A stretch of 64,000 nt of DNA, taken from contig OZ025796.1 in assembly GCA_964019425.1 (NCBI GenBank), positions 682,001 to 746,000 of the forward strand, given 5' to 3'. The notes below the pieces were generated by a model. It worked only from the letters and a program-made list of their open reading frames with translations. It did not search any database and was not told the origin of the DNA. Origin of the DNA: Flectonema sp. DT1601. Taxonomy: Eukaryota > Euglenozoa > Diplonemea > Diplonemida > Diplonemidae. The translations under genes were made by a program, and so were the position numbers. This document shows positions 18,009-28,400 of the stretch, piece after piece; the first letter of the stretch is position 1, and each line of letters begins with the position of its first letter.

Positions 18009-20965
18009 AAGGAAAGTCACCAAAGAAGTGGTGGAACACGACGGTTGCATCTAAGTTTCATGAGTTCAACGAGTCACATTGTGACCAACGGGATGATCTT
18101 ACAGATCTGTCGCAACAGGGAAAGTCAATTTTTACATCTTTAAAAAAAGAACTCAAAAAAACAGTCGTTGATGCCAAGAATCAACAGTTTAAAAAAAGCC
18201 TTAAAAAAGACAAGTCTATTATTGAAGCTTTTGAAGACATAAGAGGCCTTGATGGAAGATCAAGGCTTAAAGAAATTCGAGAAATCACCTGTGGTGATAA
18301 ACTTGTTACAGATGATGTGGAAAAAGCATCAATTTTCAATAATCAATTTTTACAACGTGTTGGTAACATCAAAGAAAAAACAAAGACAAAGAAAATAGAA
18401 ACAGACCCTTCTGATTTTACACCATTTACACAACATGAACTTAGAATCCAATTGAGAGGAATGGCTCTGGAAAAGAATTCACCAGATGGCGTTCAAGGTA
18501 TTCTTCTTAACCATTTGGGACCTAGAATGCTAAACATTTTACTTAAGATTTTTAACAATTCGTGGAAACATTCTGTTGTCCCGAGTGATTGGAAAGACAC
18601 ACACTGGATCCCTGTTTTAAAAAAAGGAAAACCCCCAAACCTCCCCTCTTCATATAGAATGATCTCTCTCACCCCTTTTATTGCGAAATTGATGGAAAGA
18701 ATGGTGAAGGAACGTCTTACGTATTTTATGCAATCACCGAATGAAAAGAAAACTGACGGTATTGGTTTCAACCAAACTTCTTATCGGAAAACGCGTTCTT
18801 GCCGGGAAAACATCCTATATGTTACGGACAGACTTAGATTTCTTAAACACCAAAAAAAGTCAGCGGCCCTTGTTCTTCTTGATATCGAAAAAGCTTTTGA
18901 TAGTGTGAACCATGATCTTCTCCTTCAAAGGATGGTAGATCTTGGAATACCAAAACATTTTATAGCCTGGATTCAGGCCTTTCTTAAAAAACGAAGAGCA
19001 GCGGTTGTTGTTAATAATGAAAAAGGTTCTTACCACAATGTTTATTCTGGCGTTCCACAAGGAACAGTTTTGTCGGCTCTACTTTTTACTCTGTATATTG
19101 AAAAAGTCGCAGAAAGACTAGATATTACGGTTGCTAAGTATGCGGATGATATTGCTTTTGTAGTTGATGATGAAGGGAAAGGTTTTACTTATCATTTGGC
19201 AAAAACGAAATATTTCTTTAATGAGATTGAAAAGGATCTAAACGAATTAAAATTAAAAGTAAGTTATGAGCCTGACAAAACAAAACTTGTGTATTATCCC
19301 TACTCCCCAAATTCCCCACTACAAACACCTTTCACTTTTACTTCAAATTTAACAAAAAATATTGTTCCATGTGTTGATAGCGCCAAGCTTCTTGGGGTGA
19401 TCCTTGATAACAAGCTCGATTGGAAACAGCATATCTCGTATATTTGTAGAAGAGTTAATCTTCGCTTAAGGTATCTGAAGCTTGTCGCATCAAAAGCATG
19501 GGGACAGTGTACTGCAACTTTGCGTGAGGTGTATGATTTGTATATTCGACCTGTCATAACAAACTCGTGTGAAGCTTTTTATCCTGAAGTTAGGTATAAA
19601 AAGATTCACATGGACAGGCTTCTCTCCTTACACCTTAGGGGTGCGTGCTATGTCTTAGGTGCCTTACCACCAACAAGGGAAACAAGAGATAAGATCTTTT
19701 TTGAGGCACAACAACAAAGTATCAACACCCATTTGAGACTTGAAACTGGTAGATGGTTCGCCAAAATGGCGCGAATCACGTCCCCTTTATTAAATGTCTT
19801 TATTCCACCTGAAAGAATATCCTCAACACCCATTGATTCTTTTACTCGTTTAGGAATGAATGTTCTGAAAGAACACAACCTTCTATCACTCAGTTTTGAG
19901 AAATATCCCATTTACGTTCATCCTCCATGGAGTTTTTCAAATGATTTCAATGTTTTTAAACCAGAAATGCATGTTAGAAAAAAAAAAGACAAAAAGAAAA
20001 ATAAAAAAGCCTGTGAAGCTGTTCTTAATGAAATAAGGAAAGATTATGAACCAGTCTTAGAGGTATATACCGATGGTGCCGTTGTTGAAGAACGCGGTGC
20101 TGCGGGTGTGTACATCATAGACAGCGAAGGAAATGAATTTCTCACAAACAAAAGTGAAGCAGGAATAATCTGCACCTCTTTTAGGGCTGAAATGATGGCG
20201 ATCAAAAACGCTTTTGTTTTACTTTTTAAGGAATTTAAACCGCCGGAAAATGCGTCAGTTTTATTTGTGTCAGACTCCTCCAGTGCCTTGATGGAACTGG
20301 AAAAAGGGGGAACAAAACAGAAAACGAGACTAGGAAGCCGCATCTGGCAGTTTATTGAATTTTTCAACAATAAATTCAAAACAAAGTTTATTTTCCAGCA
20401 TGTCTTTTCTCACTGTGGTATTGTCGGAAACGAAGAAGCAGACAAACTAGCCCAAAACATTTCATTAAAAAAAGATGAAGAAACCCTTTTAAAACAAAAA
20501 AAAGTTCCCATAGACTACAGCACCCATGTAGCTAAACTAAAACACAGAATAAAAGAAAAATTTGACCCCCGTCCTTTCCCATCTGAAACTGAAAGAGCGG
20601 AAGAAATTCTGATTTCACAACTCAGAATTGGCGACTGTAAACAAACACAAGGGAAATGTCCTAGGTGCAGAGAAAAAGACTCTGTAGAGCACCTGTTAGC
20701 AAAATGCTCAAAGTACAGAAAAGAGAGGAGGATGTATCTCCAGAAAGACTCTCTAACACAAGAAGAGTTAAAGGATTGTCTTTCCACTATACAAGGACTA
20801 GAGAATGTTTTTCTTTTTATGTCATCTGCAAGAAGATATGTTTTTCCAGAAAAAGAAAAGAAAAAAGAAAATTTGAGTCAGGAAACAAAGAAAGAAAATG
20901 AAGAAAACGTTATCCTTCAACCCACACTTTTCAATACTGTGATTCAAAACTCACAACTGACTTGA
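18005..20965 (+). CDS. LINE-F ORF2 main part: reverse transcriptase-RNase H
   Basis: This frame continues ORF2 after a single shift at about 18000; the first codon is a TTG and it has no start of its own. RT motifs: KNSPDGVQGILLNHL, SSYRMISLTPFIAKLME, LLDIEKAFDSVNHDLL, SGVPQGTVLSALLF, and the catalytic KYADDIAF. RNase H: EVYTDGAVVEE, FRAEMMAI, VSDSSSALMEL and HCGIVGNEEADKLAQ. The Cys/His motif is CPRCREKDSVEHLLAKC. All catalytic residues are present. A Lys-rich stretch (19978-20010) precedes RNase H. Confidence 0.85.
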   Translation: MKGKSPKKWWNTTVASKFHEFNESHCDQRDDLTDLSQQGKSIFTSLKKELKKTVVDAKNQQFKKSLKKDKSIIEAFEDIRGLDGRSRLKEIREITCGDKLVTDDVEKASIFNNQFLQRVGNIKEKTKTKKIETDPSDFTPFTQHELRIQLRGMALEKNSPDGVQGILLNHLGPRMLNILLKIFNNSWKHSVVPSDWKDTHWIPVLKKGKPPNLPSSYRMISLTPFIAKLMERMVKERLTYFMQSPNEKKTDGIGFNQTSYRKTRSCRENILYVTDRLRFLKHQKKSAALVLLDIEKAFDSVNHDLLLQRMVDLGIPKHFIAWIQAFLKKRRAAVVVNNEKGSYHNVYSGVPQGTVLSALLFTLYIEKVAERLDITVAKYADDIAFVVDDEGKGFTYHLAKTKYFFNEIEKDLNELKLKVSYEPDKTKLVYYPYSPNSPLQTPFTFTSNLTKNIVPCVDSAKLLGVILDNKLDWKQHISYICRRVNLRLRYLKLVASKAWGQCTATLREVYDLYIRPVITNSCEAFYPEVRYKKIHMDRLLSLHLRGACYVLGALPPTRETRDKIFFEAQQQSINTHLRLETGRWFAKMARITSPLLNVFIPPERISSTPIDSFTRLGMNVLKEHNLLSLSFEKYPIYVHPPWSFSNDFNVFKPEMHVRKKKDKKKNKKACEAVLNEIRKDYEPVLEVYTDGAVVEERGAAGVYIIDSEGNEFLTNKSEAGIICTSFRAEMMAIKNAFVLLFKEFKPPENASVLFVSDSSSALMELEKGGTKQKTRLGSRIWQFIEFFNNKFKTKFIFQHVFSHCGIVGNEEADKLAQNISLKKDEETLLKQKKVPIDYSTHVAKLKHRIKEKFDPRPFPSETERAEEILISQLRIGDCKQTQGKCPRCREKDSVEHLLAKCSKYRKERRMYLQKDSLTQEELKDCLSTIQGLENVFLFMSSARRYVFPEKEKKKENLSQETKKENEENVILQPTLFNTVIQNSQLT

Positions 20966-21467
20966 TTTCTCAAGCTTCCAAATTAACCAAAGTAGCACCT
21001 ACACCATGGGGATGGTCTGATTGTTGATTGACTGATGGGCCGATATAGATTGGACACAGATCGAGAGTTTTTGAGAGATCTTAGATGAAAGTCCGCACCT
21101 TTCAGGCCATCCCCAAAAAGCACATAGCAGCTACAGCTATGTCAATTCAAATTGCGACGAGCTGCAACTTCGACATGAAGTTTTTCGTTATTGTTCTTAC
21201 CTTCTCCACATATTTACATATGTGATAAGTATAAGTCATATCTTAGGATTGACAATTCCTCCCCATAAATAAATTTCTTTTTATTATTTTATTTTACACC
21301 TGCCTTACTAACTTGGGGAGAAAGAAAGGAAGAACAATGGGCCTCTTATGAGGTGGGCAATTGCCCTGGACCCACATTAAATGTACGCGTGTTTTGCGTC
21401 AGCCCGTTGCTGTAGAAAAAGAAGAGACAGTTTCAGGTAGTAATGAAAAAAAAAAAAAAAAAAAAAA

Positions 21468-21540
21468 GAATCTTTATTTATTTATTTTATAATAATAAAA
21501 TAAAACATAGATGGAAGTGCCCTACAATTTGGAGGGCACT
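21468..21540. repeat. A/T-rich linker with near-palindrome shared with the 30.36 kb locus
   Basis: Between the LINE-F tail and truncated LINE-A3 lie about 70 bp: an A/T run, then CATAGATGGAA and the near-palindrome GTGCCCTACAATTTGGAGGGCAC (21517-21539). The same module occurs inverted at 30358-30393. Its ATG (21511) opens a frame that fuses directly with the LINE-A3 ORF2 remnant. Confidence 0.6.
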
Positions 21541-23313
21541 GATAACTCAACAACTGTAGCTTCAAAAGAAGAATTCGCCATCACTCACCTGTATGTCGTT
21601 CCAAAACATAAGATCAAAGTCAAGCTACCGAACAAACCGGCGGTACTGAAAACAATGAAGATGAGTGCCCGCTTCCCACAACTGAAGAAAGTCCACAACA
21701 AGGCAGAAATAGATAAGATGCTGGAAAGAGTGGGACCCGGACTACACGGATTTGCCTATGCGGTTGGACGAAAAGTTCACAAGACGAATACCGTGCGGTA
21801 TCTGGGTGTACATTATGACGGGAAGTTAACCTTTAAGTCGCAAATTCAAAAGATGATGACAGCTGCTTCCAAGGGTCTAGGCTTGTTGGTTAGACTCACT
21901 AGGATAGGCTGCAGAAAGAGGACACTCATTAGTATACTAGTGACGGTGGTGTTAGCAAGGGTGCTTTATGGTGTTGAAAGCTTTGCTTGGATGTTACCAA
22001 AAGAGTGCTTCGAACAACTGGAATTACTGGTAAACAGGGCAGTGAGGCTGGTAACTGGATGTCTGCGGAGCACCAAACTACAGAGACTATACAAAGAAGC
22101 CGACACGCCAAGACTGAAGGAACACATCCAGTATAAGATGTGTAGAACTTACGAACGTTTCAAATTAAGTCCGTTCTTACCGACTCGCAAGCTGACGAGA
22201 ACAGGGAGTTCAGAATTATACCAAAAATCAAAATGGGGATGGAATGTCTGGATAGACTATGTCTCTGGTGTCCCTGGCCTTGACAATTACCGGAGCATTA
22301 CCAACCTGGAAGTGAACCCAGAACACTACACTCTCCCTCCATGGAAAAGTACTAGTGCGATGAGATTCACATATTCAAGTAACAAGGAAGAGGCTGAACA
22401 GCGAGAAGCTGAACTACCAACTCACGAGATGAAAGTCTACACTGACGGGTCGATAAGACACAAATCCGAGACTTACATGACAGACTCGGCTGCCGCTGTG
22501 GTCATAGTAAAAGAAAGCAAGATGCGTCTACTTGGATATAAAATACCAGTAGCGGGTTCCTCTTATAGGACTGAGCAGATTGCAGTAAAACTGGCGTTGG
22601 AAAATTTAGTTCAGGTGGCGGAGGATGAACATGAATCTCTAACAACAACGACGCACCTGTTGACTGATTCGATGTCAGTCATGCAGGCATTGGAACAAGG
22701 GCCATATAAACAAAGGTCCCCAATGAACAAAAAGATCTGGAAGTTGGCAATGAAACTGGAGAAGAAGGGAATCCAAGTCAACATGCAGTATGTACCGGCA
22801 CACAGAAACGTGCGGTACAACGAAGTAGCGGACCAACTGGCGAAATTCGCTGCAGGCCTGAAGGAAGATCCACCTCACGAAGATGTTATTATTAAACAAC
22901 TGCCCACTCAACTTGACATGGGAACATTGATGACGTTTCACAAGCGGAGAAAACGGGAGAACTGGATCGGACCGGGAGAGGTAAGACACCCTCCGTACAT
23001 CGAAGCTCTAACACGACCAGAGGAAGTACTGATGTCACGCTTTAGAGTGGGACATTGCAGAACTCTGATAATCAAAGGACTGAACGAGCTGTGCTTTTTC
23101 TGTAAACTTGGAAAGGCGACAGCACATCATGTATTATTTATATGCGAACATTGGTGTATAGAAACCTTGAGAGAAAAATACATCAGTCACATGATGAATG
23201 ACAAGGGAGAGGAAGCATGCCAACTGGAGGACTGCTACTTACCTGCGAATCAACAGCAGATGACTGGTTTTGTCACAACCTTAGACAGACTGGCACAACT
23301 ATTAGGACGGTAG
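21511..23313 (+). CDS. LINE-A3 ORF2 remnant: RNase H and C-terminal region, with foreign start
   Basis: 600 residues. The first ten (MEVPYNLEGT) come from the flanking palindrome module, and the rest is LINE-A ORF2 from the end of RT on. RNase H is intact (VYTDGS, YRTEQ, LTDSMS, NEVADQLA), as is the Cys/His motif. Endonuclease and RT catalytic parts are absent. The in-frame fusion leaves a long open reading frame with its own ATG, but I see no sign it is a gene in its own right. Confidence 0.75.
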   Translation: MEVPYNLEGTDNSTTVASKEEFAITHLYVVPKHKIKVKLPNKPAVLKTMKMSARFPQLKKVHNKAEIDKMLERVGPGLHGFAYAVGRKVHKTNTVRYLGVHYDGKLTFKSQIQKMMTAASKGLGLLVRLTRIGCRKRTLISILVTVVLARVLYGVESFAWMLPKECFEQLELLVNRAVRLVTGCLRSTKLQRLYKEADTPRLKEHIQYKMCRTYERFKLSPFLPTRKLTRTGSSELYQKSKWGWNVWIDYVSGVPGLDNYRSITNLEVNPEHYTLPPWKSTSAMRFTYSSNKEEAEQREAELPTHEMKVYTDGSIRHKSETYMTDSAAAVVIVKESKMRLLGYKIPVAGSSYRTEQIAVKLALENLVQVAEDEHESLTTTTHLLTDSMSVMQALEQGPYKQRSPMNKKIWKLAMKLEKKGIQVNMQYVPAHRNVRYNEVADQLAKFAAGLKEDPPHEDVIIKQLPTQLDMGTLMTFHKRRKRENWIGPGEVRHPPYIEALTRPEEVLMSRFRVGHCRTLIIKGLNELCFFCKLGKATAHHVLFICEHWCIETLREKYISHMMNDKGEEACQLEDCYLPANQQQMTGFVTTLDRLAQLLGR

Positions 23314-23584
23314 TATTATTAAAACATCGACATTTCGAATATCAACATTGAAGGCATCATTGCAACACATCTGAAGTCGTCCAAGTGGACAATTTATTCT
23401 GTAGTATTAGTTTTAAGTTATCAAAACAAAGAAAGGAGATACGAAGCCTACGGGATTCCCACCCAACCCCCAAAACAAAGAAAGTAAGAAAGAAAGAAAG
23501 AAAAAGAACAACCGCGCCTAACAGCGCAATCAGCATCACAGACTCACGGGTCGTGATGCACTCAAAAAAAAAAAAAAAAAAAAA
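21541..23584 (+). mobile_element. LINE-A copy A3, 5'-truncated
   Basis: Matches LINE-A from the end of RT to the poly(A) tail (23564-23584) with only scattered differences from A1 and A2. The truncation point corresponds to 7437 in A1. LINE-A2 starts nine bases after its tail. Confidence 0.92.
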
Positions 23585-23610
23585 GGGCACTTCAAAAAAA
23601 AAAAATTAAA

Positions 23611-25473
23611 ATGGCTGGAAAGAAAGCAATGCGTCCGCAAGATAGAAGGGCTGCAGAAAGGAGAGAAAGAGAAAGGAAAGAGGCGAAGAAGATGAGGGAA
23701 CAAGCCAGAAATGAGATCCGGGAAGAAGAGACCCAAAAACAGCAAGAAGACGAGGACGTGGTGATGGGAGAATCACCAGAAGTATCAGAGGAAGAAATGG
23801 AGATGGACTCTCCAGAAGTACCGGAAGGAATAGCAGTAGAAGTGACCGTAGTAGGACCTCCCGCAGCATTTCAAGCAAGCCCTCAAAACAAGGAGGCAAC
23901 TCAAACTAAGACAAGCCCTCAAAACAAAGAGGCAATTCAAATAAGCCCTCAAAACATAGAGGCACAAGGAAGTGTTTTAAAAACGAAACAAAGCCCTCCG
24001 TCAAATGAGGCACCCCAATCAAGCCCTCAAATCAAAGAGGCACAAAGAAGATCAACGGTGATTATGGATGGGCCACCACCGAAACTCAACAAGGAGCATT
24101 TTAAATGCAAAATACTCCAGCCAACTGAGACCCTCAACAGCAAGACCAACGGCATTATACTTGCATTATCTCAACAAGCAAGAAGCCTGGACGAAGACTA
24201 CTTCGAAAAGGCCAGCAAAACGAAGCAACTGACGATGGTGTTCACACGACCACCTCCAAAACGTGCCCTACAACACGCAACTGACTGCAGTCAGATACAA
24301 ACGCCGGTCCAGTTTGATGGACAATTAAGAATAAGAAGCTGGTGGTTCGTTGCTTTGTCTGGCACGATCCACCGCCCAACTCTAACAATAGCTAAGAAGA
24401 TCAACGCACCGGTGACCCACGAATTAATTGCGTGGATAACAACTAAAGAGTTGACCAAGTCACAGGTCCAAAACCCGGCAGCTGTAACAGCAATTGTCAA
24501 AGCTGTTGTGGCACAACACGGAAGAGTCGATCAACGCTCCTACAGATACGTTGGCAAAGACTACGTAGAACTCACTGTTCTCCCAAACGACGTGGATGCA
24601 GCTGTTGCATTATTAAGAAACTCCGGAATAGGAAATGTTTATTTCCGGATCAAATCAGTGGCGGGACAGACACCCACTCAGTACACTACAGTGTGGCTGG
24701 ACCGCAAGACAACGAACGAAGAGGCAGTTGGCATACTTAAAGCCCAACATGACCTCTGCCATGGACTCACCATCATTCATGGCAAGATTGGATTGAGGGT
24801 GGTTTATCAAAAGGATGTTGATAAAGTTAGAAAGGGTGCTGGTAAATATGCATCCACAGTGTTTTGCGAAGGGCTCCACCGTCTCAGTGGAGCACCTTAC
24901 AGCTGGGGAAACAGACTTCGGAATTTCCTATTGGAGATAGGACTGAAGTCAAAGTTTATAAGGATGGACAGAGGTGACTTTATCATCGCACTGGACAAGA
25001 AACCAGAATCAAGGTTTGTACAGTGTGGTGATATTGTCATCCTCATTGAAAAGTTAGAAACAGAAGTGAAGGCGAAGGAAACAGCGAAACCTGTTGTAGT
25101 TAAGTACCGTGAGGCTAGAACATCGTACGCAGCAGCGGTCAAGAGGTCACTCCCGACAACGAAGAAACCAACGGCCGAAGTTCAGGTTGTAGAAAACAAC
25201 GTCAACAGCCTGAGAGAGAAAACGAACGAGACTATCGAACGTCTCCAGAAAGAAGTGAAGGACATGCAAGTTCGACTTGATGAAGGCATGGCACAGATAA
25301 CCGGGATTGTAGAAACCCTGGTGCAAACTACGAAAAAGAACGAAGCAGCCAACAACAACATGGCGACAGCCATCACTTCGTTGATAGAAGCTGTCAAGAG
25401 GATTGAGAACAATCTTGGTATGAACAAGATTACTACAAGTGCGACCAATAGGAACAACACTGGCCAATCATGA
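23611..25473 (+). CDS. LINE-A2 ORF1 protein, intact
   Basis: 620 residues with the same layout as in A1: a basic N-terminus (KKAMRPQDRRAAERRERER), SPQNKEA-type repeats (about 90-145), a conserved unnamed region (about 220-510), and a C-terminal coiled coil (about 540-605, SLREKTNETIERLQKEV). It should package the LINE RNA with ORF2. Compared with A1, the N-terminal repeat part has changed by small in-frame indels while the central part is nearly identical, so the repeat part evolves faster. The TGA stop overlaps the ORF2 ATG. Confidence 0.88.
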   Translation: MAGKKAMRPQDRRAAERRERERKEAKKMREQARNEIREEETQKQQEDEDVVMGESPEVSEEEMEMDSPEVPEGIAVEVTVVGPPAAFQASPQNKEATQTKTSPQNKEAIQISPQNIEAQGSVLKTKQSPPSNEAPQSSPQIKEAQRRSTVIMDGPPPKLNKEHFKCKILQPTETLNSKTNGIILALSQQARSLDEDYFEKASKTKQLTMVFTRPPPKRALQHATDCSQIQTPVQFDGQLRIRSWWFVALSGTIHRPTLTIAKKINAPVTHELIAWITTKELTKSQVQNPAAVTAIVKAVVAQHGRVDQRSYRYVGKDYVELTVLPNDVDAAVALLRNSGIGNVYFRIKSVAGQTPTQYTTVWLDRKTTNEEAVGILKAQHDLCHGLTIIHGKIGLRVVYQKDVDKVRKGAGKYASTVFCEGLHRLSGAPYSWGNRLRNFLLEIGLKSKFIRMDRGDFIIALDKKPESRFVQCGDIVILIEKLETEVKAKETAKPVVVKYREARTSYAAAVKRSLPTTKKPTAEVQVVENNVNSLREKTNETIERLQKEVKDMQVRLDEGMAQITGIVETLVQTTKKNEAANNNMATAITSLIEAVKRIENNLGMNKITTSATNRNNTGQS

Positions 25474-28400
25474 TTGTGATCTGGTCAAATAACATTCGCT
25501 CAGTTCTGAAACCAGAAAATTACTTTCAATTGAACTGGGCACTGAAAGAAGAAAAGCCTGATGTAGTACTACTGCAGGAAACGTGGTTATCTAAAGAAAA
25601 ACACTTCGCTATTGAAGGGTATGCAATCCACAGGCGAGATAGCACCATCAAGTCAGGTCATCGAGGACTCGTCACTCTGGTCAGAAATGATTTAAATAAG
25701 ATAATATTAAAACACCCCGACATCTCACATGACCAAACTGAGATATTAACAGTAGTACTTCAATCTAATCCGCCATTGACAATTCACAATGTTTACCACC
25801 CGCCTGAAATCAAGGCAACAACATGGAAGTTTAAAACAGAGCCCGGCACATTGATTGCGGGTGACATTAATGGACACCATTCAACTTGGTCAAATGGAAA
25901 TACGAACATTACTGGTAACAGCTTCTACGATTGGTCACTAGAAGCAGCAATTCAAATTCTAAACAAACCTCAACAACACACAAGACCACAGAGCTCAGCC
26001 TCTCCGGATGTAATTGCATTAGATATTTCTTTGGATGCACAAATCGAACTCATGAAGGGATGGGGCAGCGATCACCTGCCACTCAAACTGACAATCGAAG
26101 ATATCAAAACAGATGAATATTCAAAAGAGAGTTCTGGAACATGGAAATGGAAGTGGCATTGTGCCGATTGGAATTATTATAAAATATTGTTGGAAAGGGC
26201 AGCGCCCAAATTAGAAAGAATTAAGAATGTGCAGAAACTTGCTAATAGGATCAACAACGAGATTCTGAGAGCAGCGAGTAGGGCCATCCCAGGCTACAAC
26301 AAAAAGTCAAGTAGTACCTTCGCTGTGAGGGATTCAGAATTGGAAGATTTAATGGCAGAGACTGACCCTGATAAGACAGACTCAGAAGCAATTGAAAGAG
26401 GTATCAATATGATCAAACAGAAGATCATTGAGTGCGACATGACTGGAATGGACTACCGATGGGCCTTTAGAAAAGTTAAACAACTGGAAGGTAGGATGAT
26501 GGACCATTCAATTACTAAGATTGTCGATGGTGAGAAGGAATTAACCGACCCGCGGGAGATGGCAGATGTCTTCACCAAAACATACGCAGACCAATTCAAA
26601 TTCGAAGACGGTGAACCAACCTTGCAAGGAATACCTGATGACAACTCGGTGGAATTTGGAATGCCTGAACTGGAACGACAAATTTCAAAAACAAAGGAGA
26701 AGAAGGCACCTGGACCTGACCACATCTGGAACTCGATGTTAAAACAACTTCCAAAAGCTTTCCTCGAGCAACTACTAAGACTATTCAACCTCTCATGGCA
26801 ACGATCAGCAGTACCCAGGTGCTGGAAAAGTGGAATGGTAATACCCATACTGAAACCTGATAAAGACAAGAAACAAGTCTTATCGTACAGACCGATAGCA
26901 CTAACCTCGACCGTCTCGAAACTCTTTGAAAGAATGGTAGTGGAACGGATGCACCACCTGTTGAAAGACAGAATGAATCCGAGGCAAGCAGCCTACAAAC
27001 GAGGACGGGATTCCATTGAAAATCTCTGTATAGTTACAGACAAACTCAAAAGTGCCAAGGCAATGGGAGAAGAAGCGATATTAATCACCTTCGACCTACA
27101 AAAAGCCTTCGATGCAGTTCAACCGGTAACTCTTCTAAATAAGATGTCCAAAATAGGATTATCAACGAAATATCTACGGTGGGTTCAAAACTACTTGACT
27201 AGCAGGAAGATTTCAACAAGGGTGAATGGAGTGAAGGGAGCATTCCGGAACATTCGAGTAGGAGTGCCACAAGGAAGCGTGCTGGGACCCCAGTTATTCT
27301 CTATCTTCATAAACGATTTGATAGATAAACTAGAGATGTACGAACCGACTGTCTTTGCAGATGATGTTGGAATAGTAATAACCGCGGGCACTGTCAGCTG
27401 TTTAGAAAACAAGGTTAACAACGCAGTCAAAATATTTGAAAGGTGGGCACTTGACTCACACATCAAAATCAATAAGAACCCTGGCAAGACGGAATACATT
27501 CACGTGAGGCCAAGAGGAACACATGACAAGTCCCCAGTAGTAGTATACTCTGAAGAACACACATTTAAATATGTGGTGGCCACGGCAGAACAAATGAGTA
27601 ACCTTGTGAAGGATGATAACTCAACAACTGTAGTTTCAAAAGAAGAATTCGCCATCACTCACCTGTACGTCGTTCCAAAACATAAGATCAAAGTCAAGCT
27701 ACCGAATAAACCGGCGGTACTGAAAACAATGAAGATGAGTGCCAGCTTCTCACAACTGAAGAAAGTCCACAACAAGGCAGAAATAGATAAGATGCTGGAA
27801 AGAGTGGGACCCGGACTACACGGATTTGCCTATGCGGTTGGACGAAAAGTTCACAAGACGAATACCGTGCGGTATCTGGGTGTACATTATGACGGGAAGT
27901 TAACCTTTAAGTCGCAAATTCAAAAGATGATGACAGCTGCTTCCAAGGGTCTAGGCTTGTTGGTTAGACTCACCAGGATAGGCTGCAGAAAGAGGACACT
28001 CATTAGTATACTGGTGACGGTGGTGTTAGCAAGGGTGCTTTATGGTGTTGAAAGCTTTGCTTGGATGCTACCAAAAGAGTGCTTCGAACAACTGGAATTA
28101 CTGGTAAACAGGGCAGTGAGGCTGGTAACTGGATGTCTGCGGAGCACCAAACTACAGAGACTTTACAAAGAAGCCGACACGCCAAGACTAAAGGAACACA
28201 TCCAGTATAAGATGTGTAGAACTTATGAACGTTTCAAATTGAGTCCGTTCTTACCGACTCGCAAGCTGACGAGAACAGGGAGTTCAGAATTATACCAAAA
28301 ATCAAAATGGGGATGGAATGTCTGGATAGACTATGTCTCTGGTGTCCCTGGCCTTGACAATTACCGGAGCATTACCAACCTGGAAGTGAACCCAGAACAC

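Larger units (their letters stand above)
15638..21467 (+). mobile_element. LINE-F, near full length, ORF1 and ORF2 in one frame
   Basis: A third LINE family with A-rich leader (from 15638), ORF1 15654-17018, ORF2 (endonuclease, RT, RNase H) to 20965, a 480-bp 3' UTR and a poly(A) tail at 21446-21467. Its codon use is far more A/T-rich than LINE-A or LINE-C. ORF2 is split by one frameshift near 18000, so this copy is probably dead. ORF1 shares its central region with LINE-A ORF1. Only one copy is seen. Confidence 0.88.

Noticed and set aside
15625-21490. Target-site duplication for LINE-F (CTTTATTGATTTA versus CTTTATTTATTTA)
   Set aside because: One mismatch in a very A/T-rich context and the flanks are low-complexity; chance match cannot be excluded.
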